Source: a virus
Length of the DNA stretch: 20,142 nt
Strand: one strand, 5' to 3'
Virus record (IMG/VR): IMGVR_UViG_3300034118_001269
Coordinates: 1 to 20,142 of that record
The notes below the pieces were generated by a model. The model ran no database searches. It worked only from the letters and a program-made list of their open reading frames with translations, and was not told where the DNA came from. Each line of letters starts with the position of its first letter. The first letter of the stretch is position 1. Positions 1 through 7,710 of the stretch are shown piece after piece. A program made the position numbers and the translations under genes.

Positions 1-3000
1 CACATTCGTCCAGCTTTTAGGTAGTTTATTTGCCTTAAATACTTCAAATCCACTAAGGGAGACTTCTTTAGCTAATGCACCCTTTTTAAGATCGATTGTC
101 GGGACAATGATTTCAGTTTTAAGATATTTAGCGCCAGTTCGACGATACTCAGGAGAATCTACACCAAAAATAATTTGAGCTAATGTGCCATTGGGATTCC
201 AAAAGCCAAATCTTTTGAGCAGTTTTTCTGATACAGGTTCACCTGCTTTTACACCTAGTAATCTGCTTACATTATCAGGTAGCGTATAGCCCTTTTGTCT
301 TGTACCGACTAATTGTGTTTTTGCAATAGATTCCCAATCAAAGTCACTATTTGACGGTTTTGCATTTGCCAAATAATCTTCAGCTAATCTACCAAAATAC
401 CTAGTAAAATCTTTAAGTATAGGGACTTGCTCTGATAAGTATTCACTCATGATTCTAGCAATTGCTTTAAAATCATCAGGTGTAACTACTTTTTCGTACG
501 ACTGAGACAACTTCTCAACAAGTTCTTTTGTTTTAGGTTCTAGAAAATAAAGCTGATCTAAAATTTCATCGCCAGGATCTAAACCTTTATTAAAAATGTC
601 TCTGACATTTTGTCGTAATTGTCGAAGTTCCTCGGCAGTTTCTGGATCAAATTTTTCGTATCTTGCAATTCTTGCAGAAATCTCATTAAGAACTACATCT
701 CTTTCAGAAGCCTTGACGACTAAGACATTCTCTTGCTTATCTAAAACCTTAGACAGTTTACCTTCTACATTTAGGCCACTGGTTTTTTCGCCAGCGCCGT
801 AGAATGTTACCATGTTTTGCGCCTTAGAAGCTTTTCTCAAATCTTTTTCATTTAAGCCTAACTTTTGGTTGAGTTCTCTAAACCTAGGATCATTATAAGT
901 TAATGCCGCAATTTCGTCATACAAACGTTTCTTTTGGTTTGTAGGGACTACATTGCTAAGTTCTGCCAGCTGTTTATTACGAGTCGTTAATGCAATAATC
1001 TGAGCGCCAGAAGACGAAGCATCTTGTTCTAAGGCTAGCGCTGTTTTGTAATCACGAAGCCTTTGAAGGTTTTTAACTGAATACTTTGAACCGAGACTGT
1101 CAGTTGCTAAGTAATTATCAATTTTAGCAGTCTCTAACGCAAAACGCAAAAACTTATTAAGTTCTTCGCCATCAATTTTTTGAAATATTTCAGATTCTAA
1201 AATAGCACGAATATCTGCTGGTTTCTTTCTAAGCATGTGATTGCCAATGCGAACAAGCTCAGGACGCCACTTTTCTGCTATCTTCTGTCTTCCTGTGATT
1301 GATAGAGAATTAAACTTTCCCTCAAAGTAATCGCTAAGTCCTCCTAAGAAAGATCCGATCTGATCTTGAAAGTTCTCAAAATCTTCGGGACTAAAGTTCT
1401 TAGCTACATCTGTATTTAGAAAGGGTCTAAATGTTTCACCAGACTGAGGACCGATTAAACCACGATCATAAATACGTGCTCGATGATCAATAAAAGGATG
1501 ATTACTAAACGCCTTGTCATCTTTACGAAGCCATTCCATTGCCTTAAAACGCTCGTAAGCGTCGCCACGGCTTGAAATATATTTTCGATATTCATTCAAA
1601 TCATTATACTTTTTAGCTTGACCCTTGTCGTCCTCAAAATATAATAACTTTTGTGTAAAATCAAAATAGTCTTCGTCAATTTTATACTTAGCTTTGGAAG
1701 CCCAATTCAAAGCATCAACTAGATTTTTGTCTACAAATTCTTCAGGGAAATCACTAAAGCTGCTAGTTGATGTAATTGGAATTCTTGTATCTTCTAACCC
1801 TAAAATTCCTCTATCAATGAAATATGTTTTGTAGCCTTCTCTAAATAGAAGCCTATTTTTGTCTTCTGTTACAGAAACTCGAAGACCAAGTTCAACTTTT
1901 CTATTTAGCTTAGCGTACTCTTGAATTCTAGGATCTACAATTCTAATATTATAAGATAACGCATCATAGTACGGACCAAAATATTGACCGCTTAGTCTGC
2001 TTTTCATTCTTCGCTTTTGAACACCGAAAGTTTCAACTTCGAAGAATTTCTTAACGTTCTTGGCTTCTAAGAGTTTCATGCCAAGATCGTACCATTCACG
2101 CCGATTGCCATTAAAATTTGCAAGATTGTAAAGATCTCTTCCTAACGAAACTGCAAAGCTGTCTCTATCTGGCGAATCTGCTAAGCTCAAACGATGAGCA
2201 AACTTTAAATAGAATTGCTGCAAATCGCGGTCAGATACCCTTAAACGTATTTTAGCGGGTATTTTGTAATCAAATACTGTTCTTAATTCCTGCGCGATTT
2301 TAGGAGCTGTTTTATCTTCCCACTTATTTCTTGCAAGAATATTAGAAATGAAATTATCATGAAGTTCCTGTAACTGTGTAGGACCTAAAACAGGATCTAA
2401 GTAGTTATCCTGAAGAAGCTTCTTTAAAACATCAGAATCCTTTCGAATTTGAGTTTCAATAGCATCCGAAACGTTCATTACATCAAACTTTATTTGACCT
2501 TGAACTACCGCTTTAAAATTTGTCCAGGGCTCTTTGTTATCTCTGTATCTGCTAAAGATAATTCGAAGATTGTCCGCGACAACAGCTCTTTCGTTTACAC
2601 TCATTTTCTCAGAAAGACCATCCAAAACTTTAGATATAAATTCCCTGTCTCTGTCCAATAACTTATCACTTTCTTGGATAAGTCTTGTGTTGTTAGCCAA
2701 GACAGCTGAATTTGGTTGATATAATCTAACGTCTTCATATCGTCCTGTTATCGGATTGAACTTTAGTTGGTCTTCTCGAGGAGGAGACGTTAATACCCGA
2801 TTTTTAACGCCACGTTTGACATTTGTAAGAACACCTCGATAGTTAGTTAGCGATAGTGTCCCGTTCAACTCTGCGCTTTGTAACAAGTAATAATCCACCA
2901 ATGTTTTACGAAGCTTCTCATTATCGATAAAGTCGTCAGGTGTACTTGCTCCTAATTGCATTGCATCTAATTTTTCTTTTGCAATTGCAAATCTCTTAGT

Positions 3001-4068
3001 GTCATTTGGCAATGTATAGCCACTATCTGTAATGGCGCGGAGCTCTTTTATACCGACGGAGTTGCCTTCTGGATTAGTAAATCTGTCTAAAGTTAACTGA
3101 CCACTATTAAGCAATTCAACTTTTTGATAATCACCTAGATGTTTTAGTTGAACGTCTTTAGGCTGACGAAGCAGCCAAGAATTGTAAGATTCTCGCAAAG
3201 GCGTTTGTCCGTCATAATATGATATTTGATCTTTGCTCAAATTCTCAATATTACGTCGGCGTATTTGAGCTACACCTTCTAGCTTGGAAATATCATCCCA
3301 AGATTTAAAAACAGGCACGGTTGTCGATCTGCAATGAAAATGTGCAGGAGGCAGATAAGAGGTCTCAGACATATCATATATCTTACCATCTCTGTGTATA
3401 CAAATTGGTGTTGTACGAGAATCTAGCACAGAAACATACTGCCAACCTCTAATAGCTTGACTATTAGCCTTATAAACTTCGTGGTCAGTTTGCGAAGTAA
3501 CTGAGGTTACGGCAGTTACAACAAGACCTTTTGATTGTGATCTTGTTATATTGTGAATATTTCCTTTTCGGAGGTCTAAAGCTATCTCGTCGATTGTATG
3601 ATTTTCTGCTATACCTTTTCGAATTAAAGCTTCGAGCCGCTTCTTTTCAGCTGTACTAACGCTAGCCCAACCAGCAGCTAGAGTTTGATCTTGATATAAA
3701 GGTCTTTGAAGAACAATATCTTCAGCAACTCTTTTAGCAGGTCTTTCTGTACGCCAAATTTTACTCATTGCAACTTCAACTGTCTGATAAGTGTATGACA
3801 GTTGATCAGAAACTAAATCAAGCAATGAACGTTTTGTAACATTAAATGTTTCTTTATGAGTTTTAAGCAATTCTTTATCAATTGCCTCAAACAATTTATT
3901 TCGACCTTTAACTGATAAGTCTCCGTCACGGACAATTCCGTCAAGCCTACCAGTATGTTCGTTTATTATTGATTCTACTTTCTCGTTAATACGTCTTTCA
4001 TAGAGCCTGATCATTGCAGCTCTGTTTATCGTTCTGTCGTATATATCAGTATTAGCGTTATTCGCCAT
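1..4068 (-). CDS. MuF head-morphogenesis domain fused to single-subunit (N4/T7-type) RNA polymerase, C-terminus cut by window edge
   Basis: One frame stays open for 1356 codons from ATG 4068 to the left edge; I checked every codon and found no stop. Residues about 90-255 match the Mu F / SPP1 gp7 minor head protein family: LDSRTTPIC at 215-223, HRDGKIY just after, and PPAHFHCRSTTVPV at 240-253. Downstream are RNA polymerase signatures: DHRARIY at 861-867 (T7 has DWRGRVY), motif A DASSSGAQ with Asp 1016 (T7 DGSCSGIQ, catalytic Asp537), and motif B with Arg 1078, Lys 1082, Tyr 1090 and Gly 1091, spaced exactly as T7 R627/K631/Y639/G640. Motif C is not visible; in N4 virion RNAP it lies 273 residues after the motif B Tyr, and only 266 residues remain here. 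Residues about 260-780 match nothing I recognise. The RBS GAGAGG precedes the ATG. The portal gene lies upstream. Inferred role: a capsid-packaged RNA polymerase held at the portal and ejected with DNA for early transcription. The MuF call is very sure and the polymerase call strong. Confidence 0.9.
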   Translation of the reverse strand, partial: MANNANTDIYDRTINRAAMIRLYERRINEKVESIINEHTGRLDGIVRDGDLSVKGRNKLFEAIDKELLKTHKETFNVTKRSLLDLVSDQLSYTYQTVEVAMSKIWRTERPAKRVAEDIVLQRPLYQDQTLAAGWASVSTAEKKRLEALIRKGIAENHTIDEIALDLRKGNIHNITRSQSKGLVVTAVTSVTSQTDHEVYKANSQAIRGWQYVSVLDSRTTPICIHRDGKIYDMSETSYLPPAHFHCRSTTVPVFKSWDDISKLEGVAQIRRRNIENLSKDQISYYDGQTPLRESYNSWLLRQPKDVQLKHLGDYQKVELLNSGQLTLDRFTNPEGNSVGIKELRAITDSGYTLPNDTKRFAIAKEKLDAMQLGASTPDDFIDNEKLRKTLVDYYLLQSAELNGTLSLTNYRGVLTNVKRGVKNRVLTSPPREDQLKFNPITGRYEDVRLYQPNSAVLANNTRLIQESDKLLDRDREFISKVLDGLSEKMSVNERAVVADNLRIIFSRYRDNKEPWTNFKAVVQGQIKFDVMNVSDAIETQIRKDSDVLKKLLQDNYLDPVLGPTQLQELHDNFISNILARNKWEDKTAPKIAQELRTVFDYKIPAKIRLRVSDRDLQQFYLKFAHRLSLADSPDRDSFAVSLGRDLYNLANFNGNRREWYDLGMKLLEAKNVKKFFEVETFGVQKRRMKSRLSGQYFGPYYDALSYNIRIVDPRIQEYAKLNRKVELGLRVSVTEDKNRLLFREGYKTYFIDRGILGLEDTRIPITSTSSFSDFPEEFVDKNLVDALNWASKAKYKIDEDYFDFTQKLLYFEDDKGQAKKYNDLNEYRKYISSRGDAYERFKAMEWLRKDDKAFSNHPFIDHRARIYDRGLIGPQSGETFRPFLNTDVAKNFSPEDFENFQDQIGSFLGGLSDYFEGKFNSLSITGRQKIAEKWRPELVRIGNHMLRKKPADIRAILESEIFQKIDGEELNKFLRFALETAKIDNYLATDSLGSKYSVKNLQRLRDYKTALALEQDASSSGAQIIALTTRNKQLAELSNVVPTNQKKRLYDEIAALTYNDPRFRELNQKLGLNEKDLRKASKAQNMVTFYGAGEKTSGLNVEGKLSKVLDKQENVLVVKASERDVVLNEISARIARYEKFDPETAEELRQLRQNVRDIFNKGLDPGDEILDQLYFLEPKTKELVEKLSQSYEKVVTPDDFKAIARIMSEYLSEQVPILKDFTRYFGRLAEDYLANAKPSNSDFDWESIAKTQLVGTRQKGYTLPDNVSRLLGVKAGEPVSEKLLKRFGFWNPNGTLAQIIFGVDSPEYRRTGAKYLKTEIIVPTIDLKKGALAKEVSLSGFEVFKANKLPKSWTNV

Positions 4069-4077
4069 ATCAACCTC

Positions 4078-4185
4078 TCAGCTGCGGTAGTCGCAGGATG
4101 GCCCCGACTGGTACCCAGGCTGCCTGCAGGTGCAATTTTTTACAAATGGCCATACCTCAGCCATGTCATATGCACCCGCAGACAC
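4078..4185 (-). CDS. Possible Cys-rich microprotein (tentative)
   Basis: A short frame ends at TGA 4078-4080, just before the ribosome binding site of the MuF-polymerase gene. From ATG 4164 it encodes 28 residues; from the in-frame GTG at 4185 it encodes 35. The peptide has three cysteines (KNCTCRQ and PSCDY) and reads like a plausible protein. The close fit to the next gene matches the operon style. Against it: the start signal is poor (a GGGTG eight bases before the ATG), it is much more GC-rich than neighbouring genes, and it overlaps a strong RNA stem that could explain the segment instead. I do not recognise a family. Confidence 0.35.
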   Translation of the reverse strand: MSAGAYDMAEVWPFVKNCTCRQPGYQSGPSCDYRS

Positions 4186-4200
4186 CTAGGACCGCTTTAA
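4081..4200 (-). ncRNA. GC-rich structured intergenic element (candidate RNA or hairpin regulatory element)
   Basis: The largest gap between confident genes (158 bases) holds a GC-rich island: 37 of 60 bases are G or C in 4081-4140. On the minus strand, the arm at 4190-4171 pairs with the arm at 4134-4114 over 20 base pairs with one bulged G. Three pairs are G-U wobbles, which form only in the minus-strand (gene-sense) RNA; on the plus strand they would be C-A mismatches. The loop (4170-4135) holds a smaller hairpin, AUGGCU/GGCCAU. A separate hairpin, CTGCG/CGCAG, lies at 4096-4082, and GCGGU at 4195-4191 can pair with ACCGC at 4088-4084. No U-tract follows, so it is not a standard terminator. 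No known ribozyme core was recognised. It sits directly upstream of the MuF-polymerase start and could control its translation. Confidence 0.4.
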
Positions 4201-4226
4201 ATTGCATATTTTTAACTCTTTAAAAT

Positions 4227-4385
4227 CTAATTTTTAGAGTTGTTCTTTTTAACATTCTTTTTCTTTGCTTCTTTAGCAGTTTCTAAAGCAATTGCAACGG
4301 CTTGTTTTTGAGGACGCCCTTCATCCACAAGCATACTAACATTTTTGGAAATTGTCTTTTGAGAATAGCCTTTTTTAAGTGGCAT
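4227..4385 (-). CDS. Small basic phage protein with [10 protein letters not shown] motif
   Basis: This 52-residue frame starts at ATG 4385, two bases after the preceding gene's stop, with AGGTG five bases before the ATG. It begins [13 protein letters not shown] and contains [12 protein letters not shown], followed by a Lys/Asn-rich tail (KEAKKKN, then KKNNSKN). Short proteins of the form MPLKKG...[12 protein letters not shown] are a recurrent family in tailed phage structural regions, recalled as such. Their biochemical role is unclear; the strong positive charge allows nucleic-acid contact. It lies between the glycine-zipper proteins and the MuF-polymerase gene, so it may belong to the same head or ejection module. 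Existence as a gene is quite sure; function is not. Confidence 0.8.
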   Translation of the reverse strand: MPLKKGYSQKTISKNVSMLVDEGRPQKQAVAIALETAKEAKKKNVKKNNSKN

Positions 4386-4387
4386 TT

Positions 4388-4999
4388 TTACACCTGTTTG
4401 AATTGTCTTTGATAGCCTGTTATTTTTGCTTTTTCTTCTAATGATTTATTTGCAGCATCTGCAGTTCTTTTTCCAGCTTCGGCCCTATCAGCTTTGTAGC
4501 CTTGATAAGCTCCAATTGCGCCGCCAATAACAGCACCCGCAGCAACTTTTGCAGGAGTAGGGGCTCCTAATGCCTTAAGACCCATATAACCTACCGCACC
4601 ACCAAGTGCACCAAGCGCGCCTGTATTTACTGTTGCAGCAGCTCTCAGAATATTTCGATTCTTATTAGTTTCGGGACTTAAATACTTCTCGGTAGACTTT
4701 GCAGATAGAAAGCCTGCACCGGCACCTACAGCACCACCTATCACTGCAGCTTTAGTGCCCGAACCAATTGCATTTGTAGCAAGCCTAGCTCCGCCAACAC
4801 CACCTAAAGCTGCTGCACCTCCAATAGCAGCACCGGCGGCACCATACTTAACTGTTTTATCAACAGCTTCCCAGCCTTGTTTAGACTTTTCTTTAGTACT
4901 GGCAAATACACCTCCAGCCTTTACTTTAGTTTTTTCAACTATTGCTTTAGCTTTTCCTGTGTATTGATTTATACCTTCAGGATTATTTATTTTATTCAT
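4388..4999 (-). CDS. Gly/Ala-rich glycine-zipper membrane-like protein, candidate internal/ejection protein
   Basis: A 203-residue protein of unknown family. The N-terminus carries [12 protein letters not shown], nearly the same as in the protein encoded at 5465-5902, then [11 protein letters not shown], which recurs in altered form in both proteins just upstream. Residues about 50-180 hold three Gly/Ala-rich hydrophobic stretches with small residues at i, i+4 spacing (for example [24 protein letters not shown] and [15 protein letters not shown]), typical of glycine-zipper membrane helices. The C-terminus is charged and helical. The start ATG 4999 lies ten bases after the upstream stop; its ribosome site is weak (AAG). 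Position between portal and the MuF-polymerase gene suggests a capsid-internal protein that could help DNA or polymerase cross the cell envelope; this is inference. A scaffold role is also possible. Confidence 0.8.
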   Translation of the reverse strand: MNKINNPEGINQYTGKAKAIVEKTKVKAGGVFASTKEKSKQGWEAVDKTVKYGAAGAAIGGAAALGGVGGARLATNAIGSGTKAAVIGGAVGAGAGFLSAKSTEKYLSPETNKNRNILRAAATVNTGALGALGGAVGYMGLKALGAPTPAKVAAGAVIGGAIGAYQGYKADRAEAGKRTADAANKSLEEKAKITGYQRQFKQV

Positions 5000-5009
5000 A
5001 ACGACTTGA

Positions 5010-5465
5010 TTACCTGCTATTTAGTTTGTTTTTTAGTGATTGTCTAGCTTTTTCTGGATACTCATTAAGACTATTCACACCTCTTTGCGTCTTTTTACCA
5101 AGATAGTCTGCAGCAGTTACAGCACCCATGAAAGAAGTAGCACCAACTGCAAGAGTTCGGTAAGCTAACTGTTTATCTGTTTTATCCATGCCCCGAGTTG
5201 CAGAAAGACCTAAAGCAGCTCCTCCTATAGCTCCTATAGGAGCTCCAACAGCTGCTCCTGCAGCGTATGCTGCACTTTGTCTAACATCAATAGCTTTGTC
5301 ATTGAATTTATCTAATTTTTTAGCAGTATTTGCAAAAGCTCCGCCTGCTACAACTTTTGCACGGTTACTGGCATTTTGAATTGCAGCAATACCTTTCTTA
5401 GCATGATTTTTTGCAGCATTGGTGTTGCCTTTGAGAGCTTCACTGATTTTTTCATTTACGGCCAT
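5010..5465 (-). CDS. Small Gly/Ala-rich protein with membrane-like segment, candidate internal protein
   Basis: A 151-residue protein. ATG 5465 is chosen because it overlaps the upstream stop as TAATG and follows GGGGTGG; an in-frame ATG four codons earlier is possible. The N-terminus is basic and helical (KGNTNAAKNHAKKG), followed by VVAGGAFANT, an echo of the GG-x-FA motif in both neighbours. Residues about 65-90 form a Gly/Ala-rich hydrophobic stretch (AAYAAGAAVGAPIGAIGG) with glycine-zipper spacing, and a second one lies near residues 107-120. The C-terminus is charged. It is the middle of three consecutive small genes between portal and polymerase. No catalytic motif is visible. A role in the ejectosome or inner virion is inferred from position and composition only. 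Confidence 0.78.
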   Translation of the reverse strand: MAVNEKISEALKGNTNAAKNHAKKGIAAIQNASNRAKVVAGGAFANTAKKLDKFNDKAIDVRQSAAYAAGAAVGAPIGAIGGAALGLSATRGMDKTDKQLAYRTLAVGATSFMGAVTAADYLGKKTQRGVNSLNEYPEKARQSLKNKLNSR

Positions 5466-5902
5466 TATCCACCCCACATGCGTTTACGAATATTTTGAGC
5501 AATTTGTTTTGTGTCAACTACAGTTTGTTTGGCAAAAGCTTTGCTATAATCAATAGGATTACTTATTTTTCTATAATTTGCAGAAGCTTCTGAAATAAGG
5601 ATAGATCTATTCATTTCTTCATTAGCTTTTTGTGATGCAGATAAAACTTTTTTATACTCGTTCTCAGAAAGATCATTTCGAAAGCTCGGAGGAATTTTCT
5701 CGTATTTTTGATAAGCTTGACCAGCTTCTTTATTCGCAGCTTCAGCTCTTTTATAGGAATCGGTTGTAAGGGTATTTAATGTCTTTTGTGTGTTTTTAGT
5801 GGCAAAATAACCACCAATAGAATACCTGTAAGGCTCAGAAGATTTACCCTTTCCAGTATATTGATTTTTACCTTCAGGATTGTTTACTTTATTGTCCGGC
5901 AT
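5465..5902 (-). CDS. Small helical protein with NNPEGxNQYTGK leader, downstream of portal
   Basis: A 145-residue, charged, mostly helical protein. It begins MPDNKVNNPEGKNQYTGKGK, the same leader as the protein encoded at 4388-4999, then SIGGYFATKN, related to the AGG-x-FA motif of the next two proteins. Unlike them it has no long hydrophobic stretch. Its middle is rich in Lys, Glu, Ala, Ser and Tyr with heptad-like character. ATG 5902 lies one base after the portal stop, so translation is probably coupled; the stop overlaps the next start as TAATG. The NPEG...QYTG leader recalls short N-terminal motifs seen in phage head-region proteins, but I cannot name a family. Scaffold, internal head protein or polymerase partner are all possible. 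Confidence 0.78.
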   Translation of the reverse strand: MPDNKVNNPEGKNQYTGKGKSSEPYRYSIGGYFATKNTQKTLNTLTTDSYKRAEAANKEAGQAYQKYEKIPPSFRNDLSENEYKKVLSASQKANEEMNRSILISEASANYRKISNPIDYSKAFAKQTVVDTKQIAQNIRKRMWGG

Positions 5903-5903
5903 T

Positions 5904-7478
5904 TTATAAACCCTCTGTGTTAGCTATTTTACTTGCATAATCAGACGACCCCTGTTGAGCTTTCATTACAGCCTCCATATCAGCTGTAATTTCCATTTTA
6001 CCTTCTTCATCATCATAGTCAGGAGGTATCATATCGTTTTGCTTGAGAATCATTAACCAAATAGAACGAGGAATCAGACCTTGTTGGTACCACTCTGTAG
6101 CAAGTCTCAACCAATCGGCGCCTAAGGGTATTGGATTAAAGTCTGAAGACAAACTAAAGTTAATATCTTGAGGTCTCAACTGAAGATTGTATCTCCAATT
6201 GATCATAAAGCAAATCACTGCCCTCAAAGTAGAGCTTATTTTAGTATTCAAAGAACCTAATTGAGCGTTTTGAGCTGCATTTCGAATTTCAAGAGCAATA
6301 CCAGATTGAGCAGATTCTGGGCTCAGCATTCGAATGCCAAGCTTTGCCATTTCCTCAATAGCTGCAGCAATAGCCCTGTCCATATCTTGCAATGCGGCTG
6401 TAGGTGTTTCTAAAACCTTTGCTTCATCACCTTGCCTAAGCCTCAGCCAAGAACCTAAGCCTTTGTTAACCACTTCTTCAAATTCATCATCATTCATGTC
6501 AGACATGATGACTGGAGTATAAGTAGAAGCTCCATATAGCAAATGATTTCGTCTGCTTATCTTATTGTAAAGACTGACCTCTTTATCAATAATAGGCATT
6601 AAAATTGGCTCTAATAAATTAACTGAGCCATTCAAAGGCCAGGCAGGAATTATCCTAAGCCTTTCGCCATTATTTAAAATATTTTGAATAGTCTCTACTA
6701 ATTCAAACGAAGGTTTTCGGTTAGAAAATTCTTTTTGTTGTTGACCATTTACAACTTGTACAGAAGTTGTATCAGACCTTTGCTGAAATACTCTGATCTG
6801 ATAAAAGCCTGATTCATCGAGTTCATGCACACGAACTGTGTCTTTAAAAGATGGATGGAACTCGTTCTTTTCGAAAGACTCTTCATAAGATCGCACAATT
6901 ACACGATCTAAAATCATCTTACCAAAAGGATCCTTACGCGTTCTCCAATTAATAACTGAATCGGCTTGCCAGAGTACGGGGTACGGCTTTAACAGCTGCT
7001 TATCTTCTACACTAAGAGTGTCTGGGTCTACTACAGGGTGATCTACATAAATCCAAGCACGGCTTGTTTGTAATTCTTCCCACAATGCCGCATCAAGAAA
7101 GCCAATAAGACTTGAATCATCTTGACCAAACTGGTTCATAATCCAGTCTTGAACTTCTTCAGGTATTCCCGGAGGTAATGAAAGCACAGGTTGCTTTCTA
7201 AGCAAGCCTCCAACAAGCATTTTAGCAAATTGCGCAACAATACCAGGCAGCTCAGCTTCTGCCTTGTAAAACTGGTACTGTTGAGCTGTCATACTAGGGG
7301 AGAACGGAATTAAAAGATTTGTAAAATTACCAACATCTAGGTAACTATCAAAATCTTTTGTAAAACGCTCTCCACTGCAGATAGCACGGCTTTTCTGCCA
7401 CAAAGGTCTTAAGGATTCGTATTCAGCATTTGGATCTGAGACAGTTTTATTTGCAAGAGCAGCATTTACAACTGCCAT
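5904..7478 (-). CDS. Portal protein, DUF4055-like
   Basis: A 524-residue protein whose length and layout fit the DUF4055 family of phage portal proteins, the dodecameric ring at one capsid vertex through which DNA is packaged and ejected. Supporting features: an N-terminal region with YLDVGNFTNLLIPFSP and AKMLVGGLLRKQP (about 45-115), the aromatic segment SRAWIYVDHP (about 139-148), a middle region RIIPAWPLNG preceding a long helical stretch with NKISRRNHLLYG (about 275-315), then SAQSGIALEIRNAAQNAQL near 390-410, a helix-rich stretch typical of portals, and a polar C-terminus. The MuF-domain gene lies downstream, as expected for portal/MuF pairs. ATG 7478 follows GAGAGG by eight bases and lies four bases after the previous stop. 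The family name is from memory; the portal call is fairly sure. Confidence 0.82.
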   Translation of the reverse strand: MAVVNAALANKTVSDPNAEYESLRPLWQKSRAICSGERFTKDFDSYLDVGNFTNLLIPFSPSMTAQQYQFYKAEAELPGIVAQFAKMLVGGLLRKQPVLSLPPGIPEEVQDWIMNQFGQDDSSLIGFLDAALWEELQTSRAWIYVDHPVVDPDTLSVEDKQLLKPYPVLWQADSVINWRTRKDPFGKMILDRVIVRSYEESFEKNEFHPSFKDTVRVHELDESGFYQIRVFQQRSDTTSVQVVNGQQQKEFSNRKPSFELVETIQNILNNGERLRIIPAWPLNGSVNLLEPILMPIIDKEVSLYNKISRRNHLLYGASTYTPVIMSDMNDDEFEEVVNKGLGSWLRLRQGDEAKVLETPTAALQDMDRAIAAAIEEMAKLGIRMLSPESAQSGIALEIRNAAQNAQLGSLNTKISSTLRAVICFMINWRYNLQLRPQDINFSLSSDFNPIPLGADWLRLATEWYQQGLIPRSIWLMILKQNDMIPPDYDDEEGKMEITADMEAVMKAQQGSSDYASKIANTEGL

Positions 7479-7482
7479 AAGA

Positions 7483-7710
7483 TTAACCTCTCAAGAATTT
7501 ATTAAACTCTTCGACAGAACCTGTAAAAGTCTCACGCGTGTTTGTATTGACAGCTAAGATATCATCAGAACCTTCTACTGGAGTAATATTCCAGTCGCTT
7601 GGAACCACCTTAGTCTTTCGAACAGTTTCTGGTGCTGCCTGCATAACGTTAGCTGTGTCCTCGATAGTGAGACCCAGCGTGGGAGAGGGAGTATTCATTT
7701 CGACTGACAT
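7483..7710 (-). CDS. Small hypothetical protein upstream of portal
   Basis: A 75-residue acidic to neutral protein. It starts at ATG 7710, overlapping the upstream microprotein's stop as TAATG, so translation is probably coupled. The N-terminus is polar and probably disordered (NTPSPTLGLT). A helical part follows (ANVMQAAPETVRK), then a compact segment containing DWNITPVEGSDDILAVN and a final short helix ending FNKFLRG. The middle reads like a small alpha/beta fold. No catalytic motif and no membrane helix are visible. It lies four bases upstream of the portal start, so a structural or assembly role is likely by position only. I do not recognise the family. Confidence 0.75.
   Translation of the reverse strand: MSVEMNTPSPTLGLTIEDTANVMQAAPETVRKTKVVPSDWNITPVEGSDDILAVNTNTRETFTGSVEEFNKFLRG

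Noticed and set aside
2449-2719. Short plus-strand frames of 60-70 codons
   Set aside because: They lie inside the MuF-polymerase gene on the other strand, lack ribosome sites and give no plausible protein.
1-4068. Apparent lack of a long complete gene over the first 4 kb
   Set aside because: The region is one minus-strand frame that stays open to the left edge; it is coding, not a gap or pseudogene.
4135-4174. Nine-codon mini-ORF ATGACATGGCTGAGG... in another frame of the gap
   Set aside because: Too short and without a ribosome site; a longer frame in the same place ends exactly before the next gene.
4081-4200. Intrinsic terminator or known self-cleaving ribozyme
   Set aside because: No U-tract follows the stem, and no hammerhead (CUGANGA...GAAA), twister or HDV core could be identified by eye.
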